Assembly: GCA_944386985.1 (NCBI GenBank)
Contig: CALXDD010000004.1
Coordinates: forward strand, 62,001-126,000
Source: an uncultured Oscillospiraceae bacterium
GTDB taxonomy: Bacteria > Bacillota > Clostridia > Oscillospirales > Oscillospiraceae
DNA length: 64,000 nucleotides
Direction of reading: 5' to 3'
Part shown: positions 9,165 to 18,398 of the stretch, in pieces
Layout of the letters: the number at the start of each line of letters is the position of its first letter
How positions within the stretch are numbered: the stretch's first letter is position 1
Notes under the pieces: model-generated
Databases searched by the model: none
Seen by the model: the letters and a program-made list of their open reading frames with translations, nothing else
What the model was told of the DNA's origin: nothing
Translations under genes and position numbers: made by a program

Positions 9165-10076
9165 CTATTTACAGGAGGAGCATTCTGTGTGATTTTCCAA
9201 GATGTCATTTTTTAATCGCTGTGCCGCAGCGCTCAGAGGGTGCTGTCGATCATATACCATGCAGATTTGCCGTTCCGGTATTTGCTCCCGCAGTCTAATC
9301 TGGACAATCCTACGTTGGCGAAGTTCCTCCTGTGCCATGGATTCCGGAAGAAAAGCAAGGCCAAGATCGGATTTTACCAATGACAAAACCTGATCTGTCG
9401 TTGCTACTTCGGTGTCGGGGGTCAGCTCCAGACCATGAGATAAAAACAGATCGTGATAAAACTGCCAGGTCATCGTCTCCCGGCCAAGGCAAATGAGCGG
9501 ATAATTCTGCAAGTCAGCAATGCTAAGTTCCCGACTGCTCAGTGCGGCAAAGGTCCTTCCGCCCACAAGAATGTCTTGGAACGATTGTATATGTATTTCT
9601 TTGAGTGGTTCATCCGCATTCGTAGGTGTGGAGACAACAGCGAAGTCTATCTCTCCGTTTTTAATGGAACGGATCGCCTGCGGAGCAGAGTGATTATAGA
9701 TTTTCAACCGAATACCGGGGTGCTCCATGTGAAAGGCTCTCAATTTATCCAGCAGGCAGATATTCAACGCCGTTTCACTGACGCCGATGGAAATACTGCC
9801 CTTTTCTAACCCCATACCGGCCGTTAGTTCCGCCTCTGCCGCCTGCAGCTGCGCCATTGCGACGGCAACATGCTCAAATAGCTTCGCTCCCTCCGGCGTA
9901 AGTTTTACACCGCGGTTGGTTCGAATAAAAAGTGTACAATGGATTTCTTGTTCCAGGCAATTCATCGCCCGTGTGACGTTTGGCTGCTCACTGCCCAATG
10001 CATTTGCCGCTTTCGTAAAATTCTTGTATTTTGCGACATAATAAAATATTTTATAGTATTCAAAGTTAACATCCAT
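9165..10076 (-). CDS. LysR-family transcriptional regulator
   Basis: A 303-residue protein with an N-terminal winged helix-turn-helix (FTKAANALGSEQPNVTRAMN, residues about 20-40) and a LysR substrate-binding domain from about residue 90 (GSISIGVSETALNICLL onward), the usual length for the family. The start at 10076 is preferred over one six codons upstream because AGAGG sits 8 nt before it. LysR proteins bind a small-molecule coinducer and usually control a divergent gene. Here the divergent side carries a strong promoter (10130-10158) but the first clear gene, a DUF1275 protein, starts only at 10395. Its effector is unknown. A strong terminator follows, so it is monocistronic. Confidence 0.9.
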   Translation of the reverse strand: MDVNFEYYKIFYYVAKYKNFTKAANALGSEQPNVTRAMNCLEQEIHCTLFIRTNRGVKLTPEGAKLFEHVAVAMAQLQAAEAELTAGMGLEKGSISIGVSETALNICLLDKLRAFHMEHPGIRLKIYNHSAPQAIRSIKNGEIDFAVVSTPTNADEPLKEIHIQSFQDILVGGRTFAALSSRELSIADLQNYPLICLGRETMTWQFYHDLFLSHGLELTPDTEVATTDQVLSLVKSDLGLAFLPESMAQEELRQRRIVQIRLREQIPERQICMVYDRQHPLSAAAQRLKNDILENHTECSSCK

Positions 10077-10129
10077 ATCCCATGCCTCTGACATATCATT
10101 TCATGATATTTACTATATCAATAATGATT

Positions 10130-10158
10130 TTTACAAACTTCTGTACGATCAGTATAAT
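10130..10158 (+). promoter_or_regulatory. Sigma-A type promoter divergent from lysR
   Basis: TTTACA at 10130-10135, a 17-nt spacer and TATAAT at 10153-10158. It is the best candidate promoter for the DUF1275 gene, giving a leader of about 230 nt. The rest of 10077-10394 holds no clear gene: a frame open from 10194 to 10379 has no start codon or ribosome binding site. The LysR operator probably lies between 10077 and 10130, but I could not single out one T-N11-A box. Confidence 0.6.
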
Positions 10159-10394
10159 AAGTCATATATCTGAGCAAAACAACCCTTTTATAACCTGCCG
10201 CCACATCGAACTTTTTCAAATTTGTCCTAACCCCAGTATCGTCAAAGGGCACTCATCGCCTGAACCAAAACCTTTATGGCCATGTTCATGACGGCTTGCT
10301 CTATGCCACGACGGAGTATGTGGTTAAGATGTTTCCAGCAGGAGGAAGGCAGTATGACTCATAGTTTATACTATTCTAAAGGGGTAATGACACA

Positions 10395-11123
10395 ATGCTT
10401 TCTGAGCATAAAAGGCACAGGAAAAAAGCAAATCAATACCATTCTCATGGGCAAATGTCCGAGTCCTTTCTGATGGCCGTTTTCCTGTCGCTGTCTGGCG
10501 GCTTGCAGGATGCATACACTTATGTTTACCGAGGCAAGGTTTTTGCGAATGCGCAGACGGGAAACATCGTTCTGTTAAGTCAAAGCATCTATGAAAAGAA
10601 CTGGCCGATCGCACTGCACTATTTTGTCCCGCTTCTTTCTTTCGTACTGGGGGTTGCAGCTGCCGAATGGATTCGGCAATCCTTTCGAAATCGGCAGGCC
10701 GTCCACTGGCGTCAGATTGTCCTGCTGAGTGAAATTCTATTGCTGTTTGCCGTAGGATACCTGCCGGAAGGTCTCAATATACTGGCAAATGCGTTTGTAT
10801 CCTTCTCCTGCGCTATGCAGGTGCAGGCTTTCCGTAAAATGACAGGGTATGCGTTTTCCAGCACGATGTGCATCGGAAATATGCGCAGCGGCATGGAAGC
10901 GCTTTCTCTGTACATTCGGACACATGACAGAGAAATGCTGAAAAAGGCGCTGCGCTATTGGGAAATTATTTTCCTGTTTGGATTTGGCGCAGGGCTTGGC
11001 GGACATTTTGTGTCCGTATTCGGGGTAAAAACCATTTGGCTTTCCTGTGTCCTTCTGCTTGTTGGATTTTTCCTGATGTTTATCAAGGAGGAGATTGAGG
11101 AACACTCGGAGATTCATCAATAG
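10395..11123 (+). CDS. DUF1275 (YoaK-like) integral membrane protein
   Basis: A 242-residue membrane protein with about six hydrophobic segments. The family signature is visible in LSGGLQDAYTYVYRGKVFANAQTGNIVLL near the N-terminus and in the Cys/Gly-rich stretch AFSSTMCIGNMRSGMEALSLY in the middle. YoaK/DUF1275 proteins are of unknown biochemical function. AAGGGG lies about 10 nt before the ATG at 10395; an internal Met at 10455 nearer the first membrane segment is an alternative start. It is divergent from the LysR gene and may be its target, which is inference from arrangement only. Confidence 0.85.
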   Translation: MLSEHKRHRKKANQYHSHGQMSESFLMAVFLSLSGGLQDAYTYVYRGKVFANAQTGNIVLLSQSIYEKNWPIALHYFVPLLSFVLGVAAAEWIRQSFRNRQAVHWRQIVLLSEILLLFAVGYLPEGLNILANAFVSFSCAMQVQAFRKMTGYAFSSTMCIGNMRSGMEALSLYIRTHDREMLKKALRYWEIIFLFGFGAGLGGHFVSVFGVKTIWLSCVLLLVGFFLMFIKEEIEEHSEIHQ

Positions 11124-11379
11124 CCGCAGTACATTGCGCAAAAATTGACCGTTCACTGCTTTTCCCGCATTTACTTTACATTCTTTTGGGGAACGCTCAC
11201 TGAATGACAGGCAGATACTCTGCGCGTTCCTGAAGACGCTTCTGCAGTCTGTGCAACGCGGCTTTTGTTTGCGGGAGCAAGGCCCTGGTGAAAGCTTCGG
11301 GATGTTCCGGGATGCCCCAACTCATGACAAATTCGGATGGAATCAAAAGATCGATAAAACGGAAAAGGGGGTAAAATGG

Positions 11380-11679
11380 ATGGCTTTTTTATCAGCAGGG
11401 ATTCTTGCAGGTTTCATGTGGGTTGCCATCGGCATGATGATTTTATTATTTATTGGGACAATTATTTTGCAGATATTTCTCAGCAGAATGAAAAATCCAT
11501 GGGCGGGGTTGATTTTGCCGGGATTTATATTTGGTTTTATTTTCTTATTATGTACGATGGCGCCTGATTTTTCTACTGCGCTGCTGCTGTTTGGTAAAGG
11601 AAATATTCCTACAGCCATTTACTTAATCGTCTACTTCTTTTTTCGCAAAAGGAAGAAAAAATCAGCCCTGGCTTCCTAA
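11380..11679 (+). CDS. Small membrane protein of unknown function
   Basis: A 99-residue protein starting MAFLSAGILAGFMWVAIGMM, with AAAGGGGG about 8 nt upstream. It has three likely membrane helices (residues about 5-30, 38-60 and 68-85) and ends in a basic tail (RKRKKKSALAS). I do not recognise the family. The frame is open further upstream to 11251, but that part is hydrophilic and lacks a ribosome binding site. It could be a phage- or bacteriocin-related small protein; nothing in the neighbourhood settles this. Confidence 0.55.
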   Translation: MAFLSAGILAGFMWVAIGMMILLFIGTIILQIFLSRMKNPWAGLILPGFIFGFIFLLCTMAPDFSTALLLFGKGNIPTAIYLIVYFFFRKRKKKSALAS

Positions 11680-11928
11680 TCCAAAACCGAAGACGGTTAT
11701 AAAAAATAAAATCATGATGGCGGCGAAACTTCGGAAACCAGTGTCTGACTGTCTGGTGTGCCGTCCGGCATTACGCTTTTTTAACGGCCCTGTATCTGTG
11801 CGCTCATCTTCGCGTCAAAAGCCGCTGCCTTCAGCGGTGGCTGCGCTCCGAAGCGCGGCTGCAGGCGCAGGCGGAACGCCGGATCATGGGTTTGAGGCGG
11901 CCCGGCGTCGTAGCTTTCGACTGCAGCA
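11680..11928. other. Intergenic stretch, no gene seen
   Basis: Together with the following hairpin about 300 bp without a supported gene. A weak hairpin (AACCG-AAGA-CGGTT at about 11686-11699) followed by ATAAAAAATAAA may end the small membrane protein transcript. A frame opening at 11714 encodes Arg/Ala-rich sequence typical of a non-coding frame in GC-rich DNA. Confidence 0.4.
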
Positions 11929-11962
11929 AGCCATCCGCAAGCAGTGCTGCTTGCGGATGGCT
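11929..11962 (+). terminator. Strong hairpin between converging transcripts
   Basis: Perfect 15-bp stem (11929-11943 with 11948-11962) and a 4-nt loop, followed on the plus strand by ATTATTTTTT. On the minus strand it lies just beyond the ABC permease stop but has no U-run there, so it acts best on plus-strand transcription. Confidence 0.75.
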
Positions 11963-11982
11963 ATTATTTTTTGCCCTATGCC

Positions 11983-14637
11983 TTATTCCTGCCGCAGACG
12001 TTCCACCACGGAATAGCGCTGGGCGGCGCGGCAGCTCAAAACCGGGATGAGAACACCCAGCGCCCCGAACAGGGGCAGCACCACGGCGATGGGCCAGACG
12101 GTAAAGCGATAGGTAAAGAACCAGATCAATCCGTTGAGGGCGGGGCCCACAAACGGCGCGGTGAGCACAATCAGCGCCAGGGCCAGAAGCGCCGCGCCCA
12201 CTGTATAGAACAATCCCTCCAAAGCCAGCATGGTCCGCAGCTGCCGGGCCGTCATGCCGATGGACTGGAGCACTGCCAGCTCCCGGCGGCGGGCGGTAAT
12301 GCCGGTGAGGATGGCATTGAAGAAGTTCAGCACTCCCACCAGACCCACAATAAAACTCAGCGCTCCGCCCAGCAGGAGGAACATGCTCCGGAAGCTTTCA
12401 AACTCTCCGGCGTAAGAGGCTTTGCTCTCATAGTCAAACTGAGTGTTCTGCATTCCTGTGTAATCCGCCAGGAAGGATTCCATGGAGGCATTTGCCTCGT
12501 CGGTGGTGTCGAAGGCGTAGTACATGACGCAATCTGTTCCGGTGTCCCGGATAAAGGTCTCGCTGCTCAAGACAAACTCATCGGCGCCGTAGTAGCGGTA
12601 GGAGAAGGCGTAGGGCACCGCCACCAGAGCGGCCACAGTGTAGTCCACATCCCGGTATTTTACCGCCCGCTGAGCGCAGCTGGCGCCATCCGGTACATTT
12701 TCCGGAGGCCCGTAAACTTCGCCGGTATCGACATCATAGTACTCATACTCCTCCACATAGCGGATGGTCACCGTGTCCCCCAGACGGGCCCAGTGGCTGT
12801 CCATCTCCGGCCTGTCGTAGTCATCGGTGCTGTACACAGCGGCAATATAATTCCCGTCCGGGTCGCTGAGCTTGGAGAGATCGCCTTCCACCACCGTCAG
12901 GTGGTTCAGGGCAAAGGAATCCATGCCGTAGAGCTGCACCCGATCCTCCAGCAATCCCTCCGGCGTGCGATCCATATAGCGGATAGCCTCGTCCAGCTGC
13001 TCCGGGGTATTCCACTGGCTCCAGATAGAGCGGTAGTACTCCTCGGTGACAAATTCCACCGCCGGGGCGGTCTTGCCGTAGATGCAGCCGCTGTCCGTGA
13101 TGCCGCCCTGGGCATTTACAGCGTCGATAACCTCCTCAGAGACCGCCATTTCATCGTTGAAAGCAGTCCCTCTGGTCTGGAACTGGCCCGCGTCCGCCAG
13201 GATGAAGTCACTGGCAGTAAAATTTGCAGTGTATTTGTCCATGTCGAAGCCGCTTACAAAGGTTATCGTCATCGTCAACAGCACCACCGCCAGGGAAAGA
13301 GAGAGAATGGTCACGAAGGTCTTTCCCCGGCTGCGGCCCAGGTTGGCCCATGCCATGGACAGCAGGGACACGCCCTTGCCGCTCCGCTTCCCCTTCTGCT
13401 TCAGTGCCTTGCCCTCGGTGTAGCGTACCGCCTCCACCGGGGAAACTTTGCCTGCCAGACGTCCGGGGCGGCGGCAGGAGACGAGCACCGTCACCAGGGA
13501 AAAGATGGCCGCGCCCGCAAAGAGAAGCGGACTGACCGAGACCACATTGGTCACCCCATTGAGCTGTGCAGTGATGACAGGGGTAAGCACACCTCCCAGA
13601 AACCAGCCCAGCAGCAGACCGATGGGAATGCCGACCAGGGAGAGAATCAGCGCCTGGGTTCGGATAATCCGCCGGAGCTGCCGGGGCGTGGTGCCGATGG
13701 TTTTCAGCAGGCCGTAGAACTGGATATCCCCAGCCACGGAGATTTGAAAGACGTTGTAGATGATGAGATACCCGGTGAAGATGATCAGCACCAGCACCAC
13801 CACAATCACAAACAGTGTAGTCGGATCCATATTTTCCGACAGCTGGGCCCCGGTGTAACCCCAGTTGATACCCAGGGCAATGTAGTCTGCCCCGGCGGTT
13901 TCGCTTTGATAGCCGTGGTTTGCTAAAATCTCATTGAGGTCCTTGGAAATGCTGCGATCGCCGTTTTTCAGCATCACGTCCAGGTTCCACTCCCCTGTCA
14001 TGCCGTCGCTTCCCGGCGGGGTGACGCCCACCTCCTGCAGCACCGCATCCACCCGGCTCTCTGGAATCAGGATGTGGTTGGCCACGATGGCCTCGTCGTA
14101 GTCCCACCATCCGCACAGGGTAAAGGTCTGGGTGGTCTCATGACCATCCACAGAAAACGTGACGGTGAACTGGGCGCCCAGCTCCGGCTCTACCCCCAGC
14201 AGCGCCAGGACATGGGTATCCGTGGCGGCCTCATCGGTGCCCTCCTTGGGCAGTCGGCCTTCGATGGGGTCGCAGTACATCCAGTGGGCCTGGTTGGCGT
14301 CGGAATAGCCGATCTCTACATGGGATTTGTTGAATGGGACATCCGCAGGCATACCCAAAAAGCGGCGCAGGCCCCAGGACTTGATGAGAGGATCGTCCTT
14401 CAATTCCTCAAACTGCTCCTCTGTCAGATACTTGAAGGTTCCATGGGACCAGCCTCCCGCCTGACGGAAGTTGTTCTGCTGAATGCCCTCGTTGATGGAG
14501 AGGGCAATGGTGAAAAGAGAGGTGAAGAGCACCGTGGTCAACACGATGGCCAGCACCGCCACAAGGTTCCGCGTCCGGTTGGCCCGCAGGCTCCGGAAGG
14601 AAAGATGCCGCACGCACTTGCGGTTTGCTACATTCAT
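11983..14637 (-). CDS. ABC transporter permease, FtsX/MacB-like, duplicated
   Basis: An 884-residue permease with two FtsX-type units. A first membrane helix (residues about 24-46, AVLAIVLTTVLFTSLFTIAL) is followed by a large outer domain to about 275, then membrane helices around 280-390. A second unit starts near residue 430 (FVTILSLSLAVVLLTMTITF) with another outer domain and three C-terminal helices (GALSFIVGLVGVLNFFNAIL onward). It works with the ATPase encoded 12 bp upstream and with the two-component system before it, the arrangement of antimicrobial-peptide sensing/export modules (Bce/Mac/SalXY type). Substrate unknown; cell-envelope stress is the likely role. Confidence 0.88.
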   Translation of the reverse strand: MNVANRKCVRHLSFRSLRANRTRNLVAVLAIVLTTVLFTSLFTIALSINEGIQQNNFRQAGGWSHGTFKYLTEEQFEELKDDPLIKSWGLRRFLGMPADVPFNKSHVEIGYSDANQAHWMYCDPIEGRLPKEGTDEAATDTHVLALLGVEPELGAQFTVTFSVDGHETTQTFTLCGWWDYDEAIVANHILIPESRVDAVLQEVGVTPPGSDGMTGEWNLDVMLKNGDRSISKDLNEILANHGYQSETAGADYIALGINWGYTGAQLSENMDPTTLFVIVVVLVLIIFTGYLIIYNVFQISVAGDIQFYGLLKTIGTTPRQLRRIIRTQALILSLVGIPIGLLLGWFLGGVLTPVITAQLNGVTNVVSVSPLLFAGAAIFSLVTVLVSCRRPGRLAGKVSPVEAVRYTEGKALKQKGKRSGKGVSLLSMAWANLGRSRGKTFVTILSLSLAVVLLTMTITFVSGFDMDKYTANFTASDFILADAGQFQTRGTAFNDEMAVSEEVIDAVNAQGGITDSGCIYGKTAPAVEFVTEEYYRSIWSQWNTPEQLDEAIRYMDRTPEGLLEDRVQLYGMDSFALNHLTVVEGDLSKLSDPDGNYIAAVYSTDDYDRPEMDSHWARLGDTVTIRYVEEYEYYDVDTGEVYGPPENVPDGASCAQRAVKYRDVDYTVAALVAVPYAFSYRYYGADEFVLSSETFIRDTGTDCVMYYAFDTTDEANASMESFLADYTGMQNTQFDYESKASYAGEFESFRSMFLLLGGALSFIVGLVGVLNFFNAILTGITARRRELAVLQSIGMTARQLRTMLALEGLFYTVGAALLALALIVLTAPFVGPALNGLIWFFTYRFTVWPIAVVLPLFGALGVLIPVLSCRAAQRYSVVERLRQE

Positions 14638-14649
14638 GGTCCCGCCCCC

Positions 14650-15318
14650 TTACCGCGTCACGATCCGCCCGTCCTCGATGCGGACGATGCGGTCGGCCAT
14701 CTGGGCGATCTCCTCGTTGTGGGTGATCATCACCATAGTCTGACCAAACTTCTGCCCGGTCACCTTCATCAGGCTGAGCACATCCTGGCTGGTTTTGCTG
14801 TCTAAGTTGCCGGTGGGCTCGTCGGCCAGAAGGATGGCAGGCTTGGTGGCCAGGGCCCGGGCGATGGCCACACGCTGCTGCTGGCCGCCGGAGAGCTGGT
14901 TGGGCAGATTCCGGAGCTTCTTGTCCAGGCCCAGAGTGGCGATGACCTCCTCCACATAGCCCTGGTCCGCCTTTCTTCCATCCAGCTCCACCGGCAGGAC
15001 AATATTCTCCCACACACTGAGCACCGGCACCAGATTGTAGGACTGGAAGACAAAGCCGATCTTCCGACGGCGGAAGATGGTCAAAGCCTCGTCCTTCAGG
15101 GAAAAGATATCCTTTCCATCCACAGTGACGGCGCCCGAGGTAGGCCGGTCCAGCCCGCCCAGCATGTGGAGCAGCGTGGACTTGCCGGAGCCGGAGGTGC
15201 CCACAATGGCCACAAACTCTCCCTGCTCGATGCCGAGATCCACGCCGTCCAGGGCCTTTACCTGGGTATCGCCGGAGCCGTAGTATTTTTTCAGATCCTT
15301 GGTCTGTAAAATCGTCAT
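14650..15318 (-). CDS. ABC transporter ATPase, MacB/LolD-type
   Basis: A 222-residue ATPase with all family motifs: Walker A GTSGSGKS (residues 40-47), Q-loop [10 protein letters not shown], signature LSGGQQQR, Walker [13 protein letters not shown] and the switch His in MITHNEE. It closely matches the MacB/LolD/SalX subclass that powers FtsX-like permeases. It precedes the 884-residue permease and follows the histidine kinase after a 110-bp gap that holds a hairpin, so transporter expression could be tuned separately from the sensor pair. GGAGG lies about 9 nt before the start. Confidence 0.93.
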   Translation of the reverse strand: MTILQTKDLKKYYGSGDTQVKALDGVDLGIEQGEFVAIVGTSGSGKSTLLHMLGGLDRPTSGAVTVDGKDIFSLKDEALTIFRRRKIGFVFQSYNLVPVLSVWENIVLPVELDGRKADQGYVEEVIATLGLDKKLRNLPNQLSGGQQQRVAIARALATKPAILLADEPTGNLDSKTSQDVLSLMKVTGQKFGQTMVMITHNEEIAQMADRIVRIEDGRIVTR

Positions 15319-15338
15319 GACTGTTTTCCTCCAATGAA

Positions 15339-15372
15339 AAAGTCTGTACCGTCTTTTGACAATACAGACTTT
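15339..15372 (-). promoter_or_regulatory. Hairpin between histidine kinase and ABC genes (attenuator-like)
   Basis: A 10-bp inverted repeat (AAAGTCTGTA at 15339-15348 with TACAGACTTT at 15363-15372), followed on the minus strand by TTTTTC, in the 110-bp gap between kinase and ATPase genes. It can act as a partial terminator. Nearby, TGACAG occurs twice on the plus strand (about 15406-15420), a possible response-regulator site. Confidence 0.45.
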
Positions 15373-15428
15373 ACCACGGAAATCTGTCCTGGTACTTTCG
15401 AGAATGTGACAGTTTTGACAGAAGTCCG

Positions 15429-16328
15429 TTATGGACGAGGCAGAAAGAGGGAAAATATGCTTCCTTTTCCCGGCGTACTCTCCACCTTCACATAGCCGCC
15501 CTGCTTTTCCGCGATCTGCCGGGTGAGATAAAGGCCGATGCCCACCCCCTCCGCCTGCCAGGCGTTGGGAGCACGGTAAAACCGGCCGAAAATTCTGGCC
15601 TGATCCTCCTCGGAAATGCCCGGACCGGTATCGGCCACCCGGATGGCGGAGAACAGCTCATAGTTTTTTACCTCCACCGTCACAGTCCCGCCGGACGGGG
15701 TATATTTGACGGCGTTGTCCAGCAGATTGCATACCGCCTCCTCCGTCCACTTGGGATCGAAGACGGCGGAGCCGTCCGCCTGTCCAACAGTCAGGGCAAC
15801 GCCCTTTCCCTTTGCCCTGGGGACGTACTGTGCAGCGGCCCGCTCCACCACCGTGGAAATCTCGCCGGGCCGGGGGTGGAGGGCCAAAATCCCCGTTTCC
15901 AAGCGGGAGGTCTTGACCAGGGCCTCAATGAGGGCCTGGAGCTTTTCCGCCTGGGTGGAGATGGCGGCGGCGCAGTCCTTCTCCCGGAGCGTGAGCGGCT
16001 GCTCCAGGAGCAGCTGGGCGTAGAGCTGAAGATTGGCCACCGGAGTCTTGGTCTGGTGGGAGATATCAGAGATCAGGGCGCTGATCTGATCCTTCTGCTC
16101 CCGCACGTTCCGCTCGGACAGGGCGCTGGCCGTCAGGTATCGCGCCAATCGACTCTCCAGAGAGGAGAGGCGGCTCTCATCAAAGGTCTCTTCAAAAAAG
16201 CTGCCGTTCATGGTCGCGGTGAGCATATCGTCCAGCCGCCGGACAATGCGGGAGGTCCGCCACCGATCATAGACGACCACGGCCAGTGCAAGCAGCGCTG
16301 CGGCGCCCATCGCAAGATACCCGGTCAT
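15429..16328 (-). CDS. Sensor histidine kinase, intramembrane-sensing type
   Basis: A 299-residue kinase starting MTGYLAMGAAALLALAVVVY, one short membrane segment with no sizeable outer domain. It has an H-box (SDISHQTKTPVANL, phospho-acceptor His91), N-box LLDNAVKYTP, G1 VADTGPGI and G2 GVGIGLYL, so the catalytic domain is complete. The start at 16328 overlaps the regulator stop by ATGA. Kinases with so little outside the membrane usually sense through a partner, here probably the ABC permease downstream, as in Bce-type modules. It should phosphorylate the regulator at 16325-17008. Confidence 0.9.
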   Translation of the reverse strand: MTGYLAMGAAALLALAVVVYDRWRTSRIVRRLDDMLTATMNGSFFEETFDESRLSSLESRLARYLTASALSERNVREQKDQISALISDISHQTKTPVANLQLYAQLLLEQPLTLREKDCAAAISTQAEKLQALIEALVKTSRLETGILALHPRPGEISTVVERAAAQYVPRAKGKGVALTVGQADGSAVFDPKWTEEAVCNLLDNAVKYTPSGGTVTVEVKNYELFSAIRVADTGPGISEEDQARIFGRFYRAPNAWQAEGVGIGLYLTRQIAEKQGGYVKVESTPGKGSIFSLFLPRP

Positions 16329-17008
16329 GGCTTCACCGCCCAGGTGTAGCCGATGCCGTACACCGTTTTCAGATATTCCGGCTTGGAGGGATCGGCCTCC
16401 AGCTTGCTCCGCAGCCGCTTGACCGTAACGGACAGGGCGTTTTCCTCCACAAAGTCCGCGCCGTCCGTCCATACCCGGTCCACCAGCGTAGCCCGGGGTA
16501 CGGCATGCCCCCGATTCTCCAAGAGAACCCGCAATAGCTTCTGTTCGGTTTTGGAGAGCTCCACTCCCCTGCCGTCCCGGCGAAAGTCCATTTGTTCAAA
16601 ATCAAAGGCAAAGGGGCCTATGGACAGCACCCGGGCAGCGTTGAGGGTGCTCCGACGGAGCTGGGCATTCACCCTGGCCCGGAGTACTGCCAGAGAGAAG
16701 GGCTTGGTGATATAGTCGTCCGCCCCCGCCTCCAGCCCGGTGACCTCGTCCAGCTCCAGATCGTTGGCAGTGAGCAGGATCACCGGCGTAGCGTCGCCCT
16801 CCGAGCGCACCTGACGCAGCAAATCCAGTCCGCTGCCATCGGGGAGATTCACATCCAGAATCAGCAGGTCAACCCGGTCTCCCGCCAGCGCCTCCCGGGC
16901 CTCGGCCAGGCTGGGATGACAGACAACGGATGTCTCCGGCCCCGTCAGCGCCATGGCGATCCCCCGCCCCAGGGTCTCATCGTCCTCCAAAAGAAAAATG
17001 TGTTTCAT
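16325..17008 (-). CDS. OmpR-family response regulator
   Basis: 227 residues: receiver domain with acidic pocket EDD (8-10), phospho-acceptor Asp52 (LLILDVNLPDG) and Lys in YITKPFSLAVL, then a winged-helix DNA-binding domain (LSKTEQKLLRVLLENRGHAVPRATL onward). First gene of the operon regulator, kinase, ATPase, permease, all minus strand. A good promoter lies 45 bp upstream. Likely target is the ABC transporter and possibly its own promoter. Confidence 0.93.
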   Translation of the reverse strand: MKHIFLLEDDETLGRGIAMALTGPETSVVCHPSLAEAREALAGDRVDLLILDVNLPDGSGLDLLRQVRSEGDATPVILLTANDLELDEVTGLEAGADDYITKPFSLAVLRARVNAQLRRSTLNAARVLSIGPFAFDFEQMDFRRDGRGVELSKTEQKLLRVLLENRGHAVPRATLVDRVWTDGADFVEENALSVTVKRLRSKLEADPSKPEYLKTVYGIGYTWAVKP

Positions 17009-17053
17009 GTTCGGTCCTCATCCCTTGTTGCTTCCATTTGCGTATGGTGTTTT

Positions 17054-17082
17054 ATTATACCATACGATGTGCGCCTCTGCAA
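17054..17082 (-). promoter_or_regulatory. Promoter of the two-component/ABC operon with overlapping palindrome
   Basis: On the minus strand TTGCAG (17077-17082), a 17-nt spacer and TATAAT (17054-17059). An 8-bp inverted repeat, CGTATGGT (17041-17048) with ACCATACG (17059-17066), surrounds the -10 box and may be an operator. A separate TATAAT on the plus strand at 17124-17129 may serve the WYL gene; its -35 is poor. Confidence 0.65.
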
Positions 17083-17162
17083 TTCTCCGAGAAACATGAC
17101 AGACAGTTGTCGCATCCCTGTGCTATAATGAGCAAAAACAGGAAGGGAAGGAGGTGCATCCC

Positions 17163-18089
17163 ATGAAGATGGAGCGGCTCATTGGTATCCTGTCGATCCT
17201 GCTCCAGAAGGAGCAAGTCACCGCCCCGGAGCTGGCGGAGCAGTTCGAGGTATCCCGCCGGACCATCCAGCGAGACATCGAGTCTTTGTGCCGGGCGGGC
17301 ATTCCCATCTCCACTGCCCAGGGAGCAGGGGGCGGCATCGCCATCATGGAGGGCTACCGGGTGGACCGCACGGTGCTCACTGCCCCGGAGATGCAGGACA
17401 TCCTGGCAGGGCTGCGGAGTCTGGACAGCGTCAGCGGCACCCGGCGCTACGCCCAGCTGATGGAAAAGCTGTCCGCCGGGACAGGCGGACTGGTCCCCGG
17501 CGGCGCTCACATGCTCATCGACCTATCCTCCTGGTACAAGACCAGCCTGCCGCCGAAAATTGAGCGCATTCAGGAAGCCATTGAGCAGCACCGCACCATC
17601 CGCTTTACCTATTTCTCCCCCAGGGAGGAATCGGTGCGCACTATCGAGCCTTATTACCTGATTTTTCACTGGTCTACCTGGTATGTGTGGGGCTTTTGCC
17701 AAATGCGGGAGGATTTTCGCCTGTTCAAACTCAACCGCATGACGGAGCTTGCCTCTGGAGAACCCTTTGCGCCCCGGTCTGCGCCTCTGCCCAACCTGGA
17801 GGCGGAGCGCATCTTTCCGGCCAAGTATCAGATTACCGCCCTTTTTGAACCCGCCTGCCGCTGGCGGCTGGTGGAGGAGTATGGGACGGACTGCTTCACC
17901 GTAGAGCCGGACGGCAAACTGCTCTTCACCGGCGGCTTTCCGGACGCGGACAGCGTACTCAGCTGGATTCTGACATTTAGGGATAAAGCAGAACTGCTGG
18001 AGCCCGAAGAATTGCGGGAACGGCTTGGAACTTTGATCGAAGCTCTGGCCCGTCGTTACCGAAAGGAGGAGGAGCATGGCGTCTCATAA
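17163..18089 (+). CDS. WYL-domain transcriptional regulator (HTH-11 plus WYL)
   Basis: A 308-residue regulator. N-terminal helix-turn-helix of the HTH-11 type (VTAPELAEQFEVSRRTIQRDIESL), then a WYL domain (residues about 135-215, including EPYYLIFHWSTWYVWGFC and DFRLFKLNRM) and a C-terminal extension. WYL domains bind nucleotides or other small ligands and often control DNA-damage or defence genes. The start at 17163 has AGGAGG 8 nt upstream; an ATG three codons earlier overlaps that site. It heads a run of tightly packed genes and overlaps the TfoX-N gene by 14 bp. Confidence 0.9.
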   Translation: MKMERLIGILSILLQKEQVTAPELAEQFEVSRRTIQRDIESLCRAGIPISTAQGAGGGIAIMEGYRVDRTVLTAPEMQDILAGLRSLDSVSGTRRYAQLMEKLSAGTGGLVPGGAHMLIDLSSWYKTSLPPKIERIQEAIEQHRTIRFTYFSPREESVRTIEPYYLIFHWSTWYVWGFCQMREDFRLFKLNRMTELASGEPFAPRSAPLPNLEAERIFPAKYQITALFEPACRWRLVEEYGTDCFTVEPDGKLLFTGGFPDADSVLSWILTFRDKAELLEPEELRERLGTLIEALARRYRKEEEHGVS

Positions 18090-18396
18090 GGATTTTGTAG
18101 ACTATGTGGCTGAGCAGCTGCGGGAGGCCGGAGCCATCCGCAGCCGGAAGATGTTCGGCGAATACGGCCTTTACTGCGACGATGTGTTCTTCGCCGTCAT
18201 CTGTGACGACCAATTTTTTGTGAAGGTCACTCCGGCGGGGGAAGCGGCGTTTCCCAATCTGCCCAAGGTCCCGCCTTACGAAGGAGCCAAGGATTACATC
18301 TGGGTGGAGGATGTGGACGACCGGGACACCATGACCGCGCTTACCAGCCTTACCTGCTTCACGCTTCAGGAGCAGCCAAAAAAATGGAGGAAATGA
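18076..18396 (+). CDS. TfoX N-terminal domain protein
   Basis: A 106-residue protein with the TfoX-N signature RKMFGEYGLYCDDVFFAVICDD near the middle of its N-terminal half. Stand-alone TfoX-N proteins lack the C-terminal half of the competence regulator TfoX and have no settled function. It overlaps the WYL gene by 14 bp, and AAAGGAGGAG lies just before its ATG, so it is translated as part of the same cluster. Length and motif are typical of the family. Confidence 0.85.
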   Translation: MASHKDFVDYVAEQLREAGAIRSRKMFGEYGLYCDDVFFAVICDDQFFVKVTPAGEAAFPNLPKVPPYEGAKDYIWVEDVDDRDTMTALTSLTCFTLQEQPKKWRK

Positions 18397-18398
18397 CC

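Noticed and set aside
10194-10379. Open frame between the lysR promoter region and the DUF1275 gene
   Set aside because: 61 codons with protein-like composition but no start codon or ribosome binding site; no family recognised.
11944-13926. Plus-strand frame of 660 codons
   Set aside because: Antisense to the ABC permease, rich in Gln, His and Arg with no recognisable domain.
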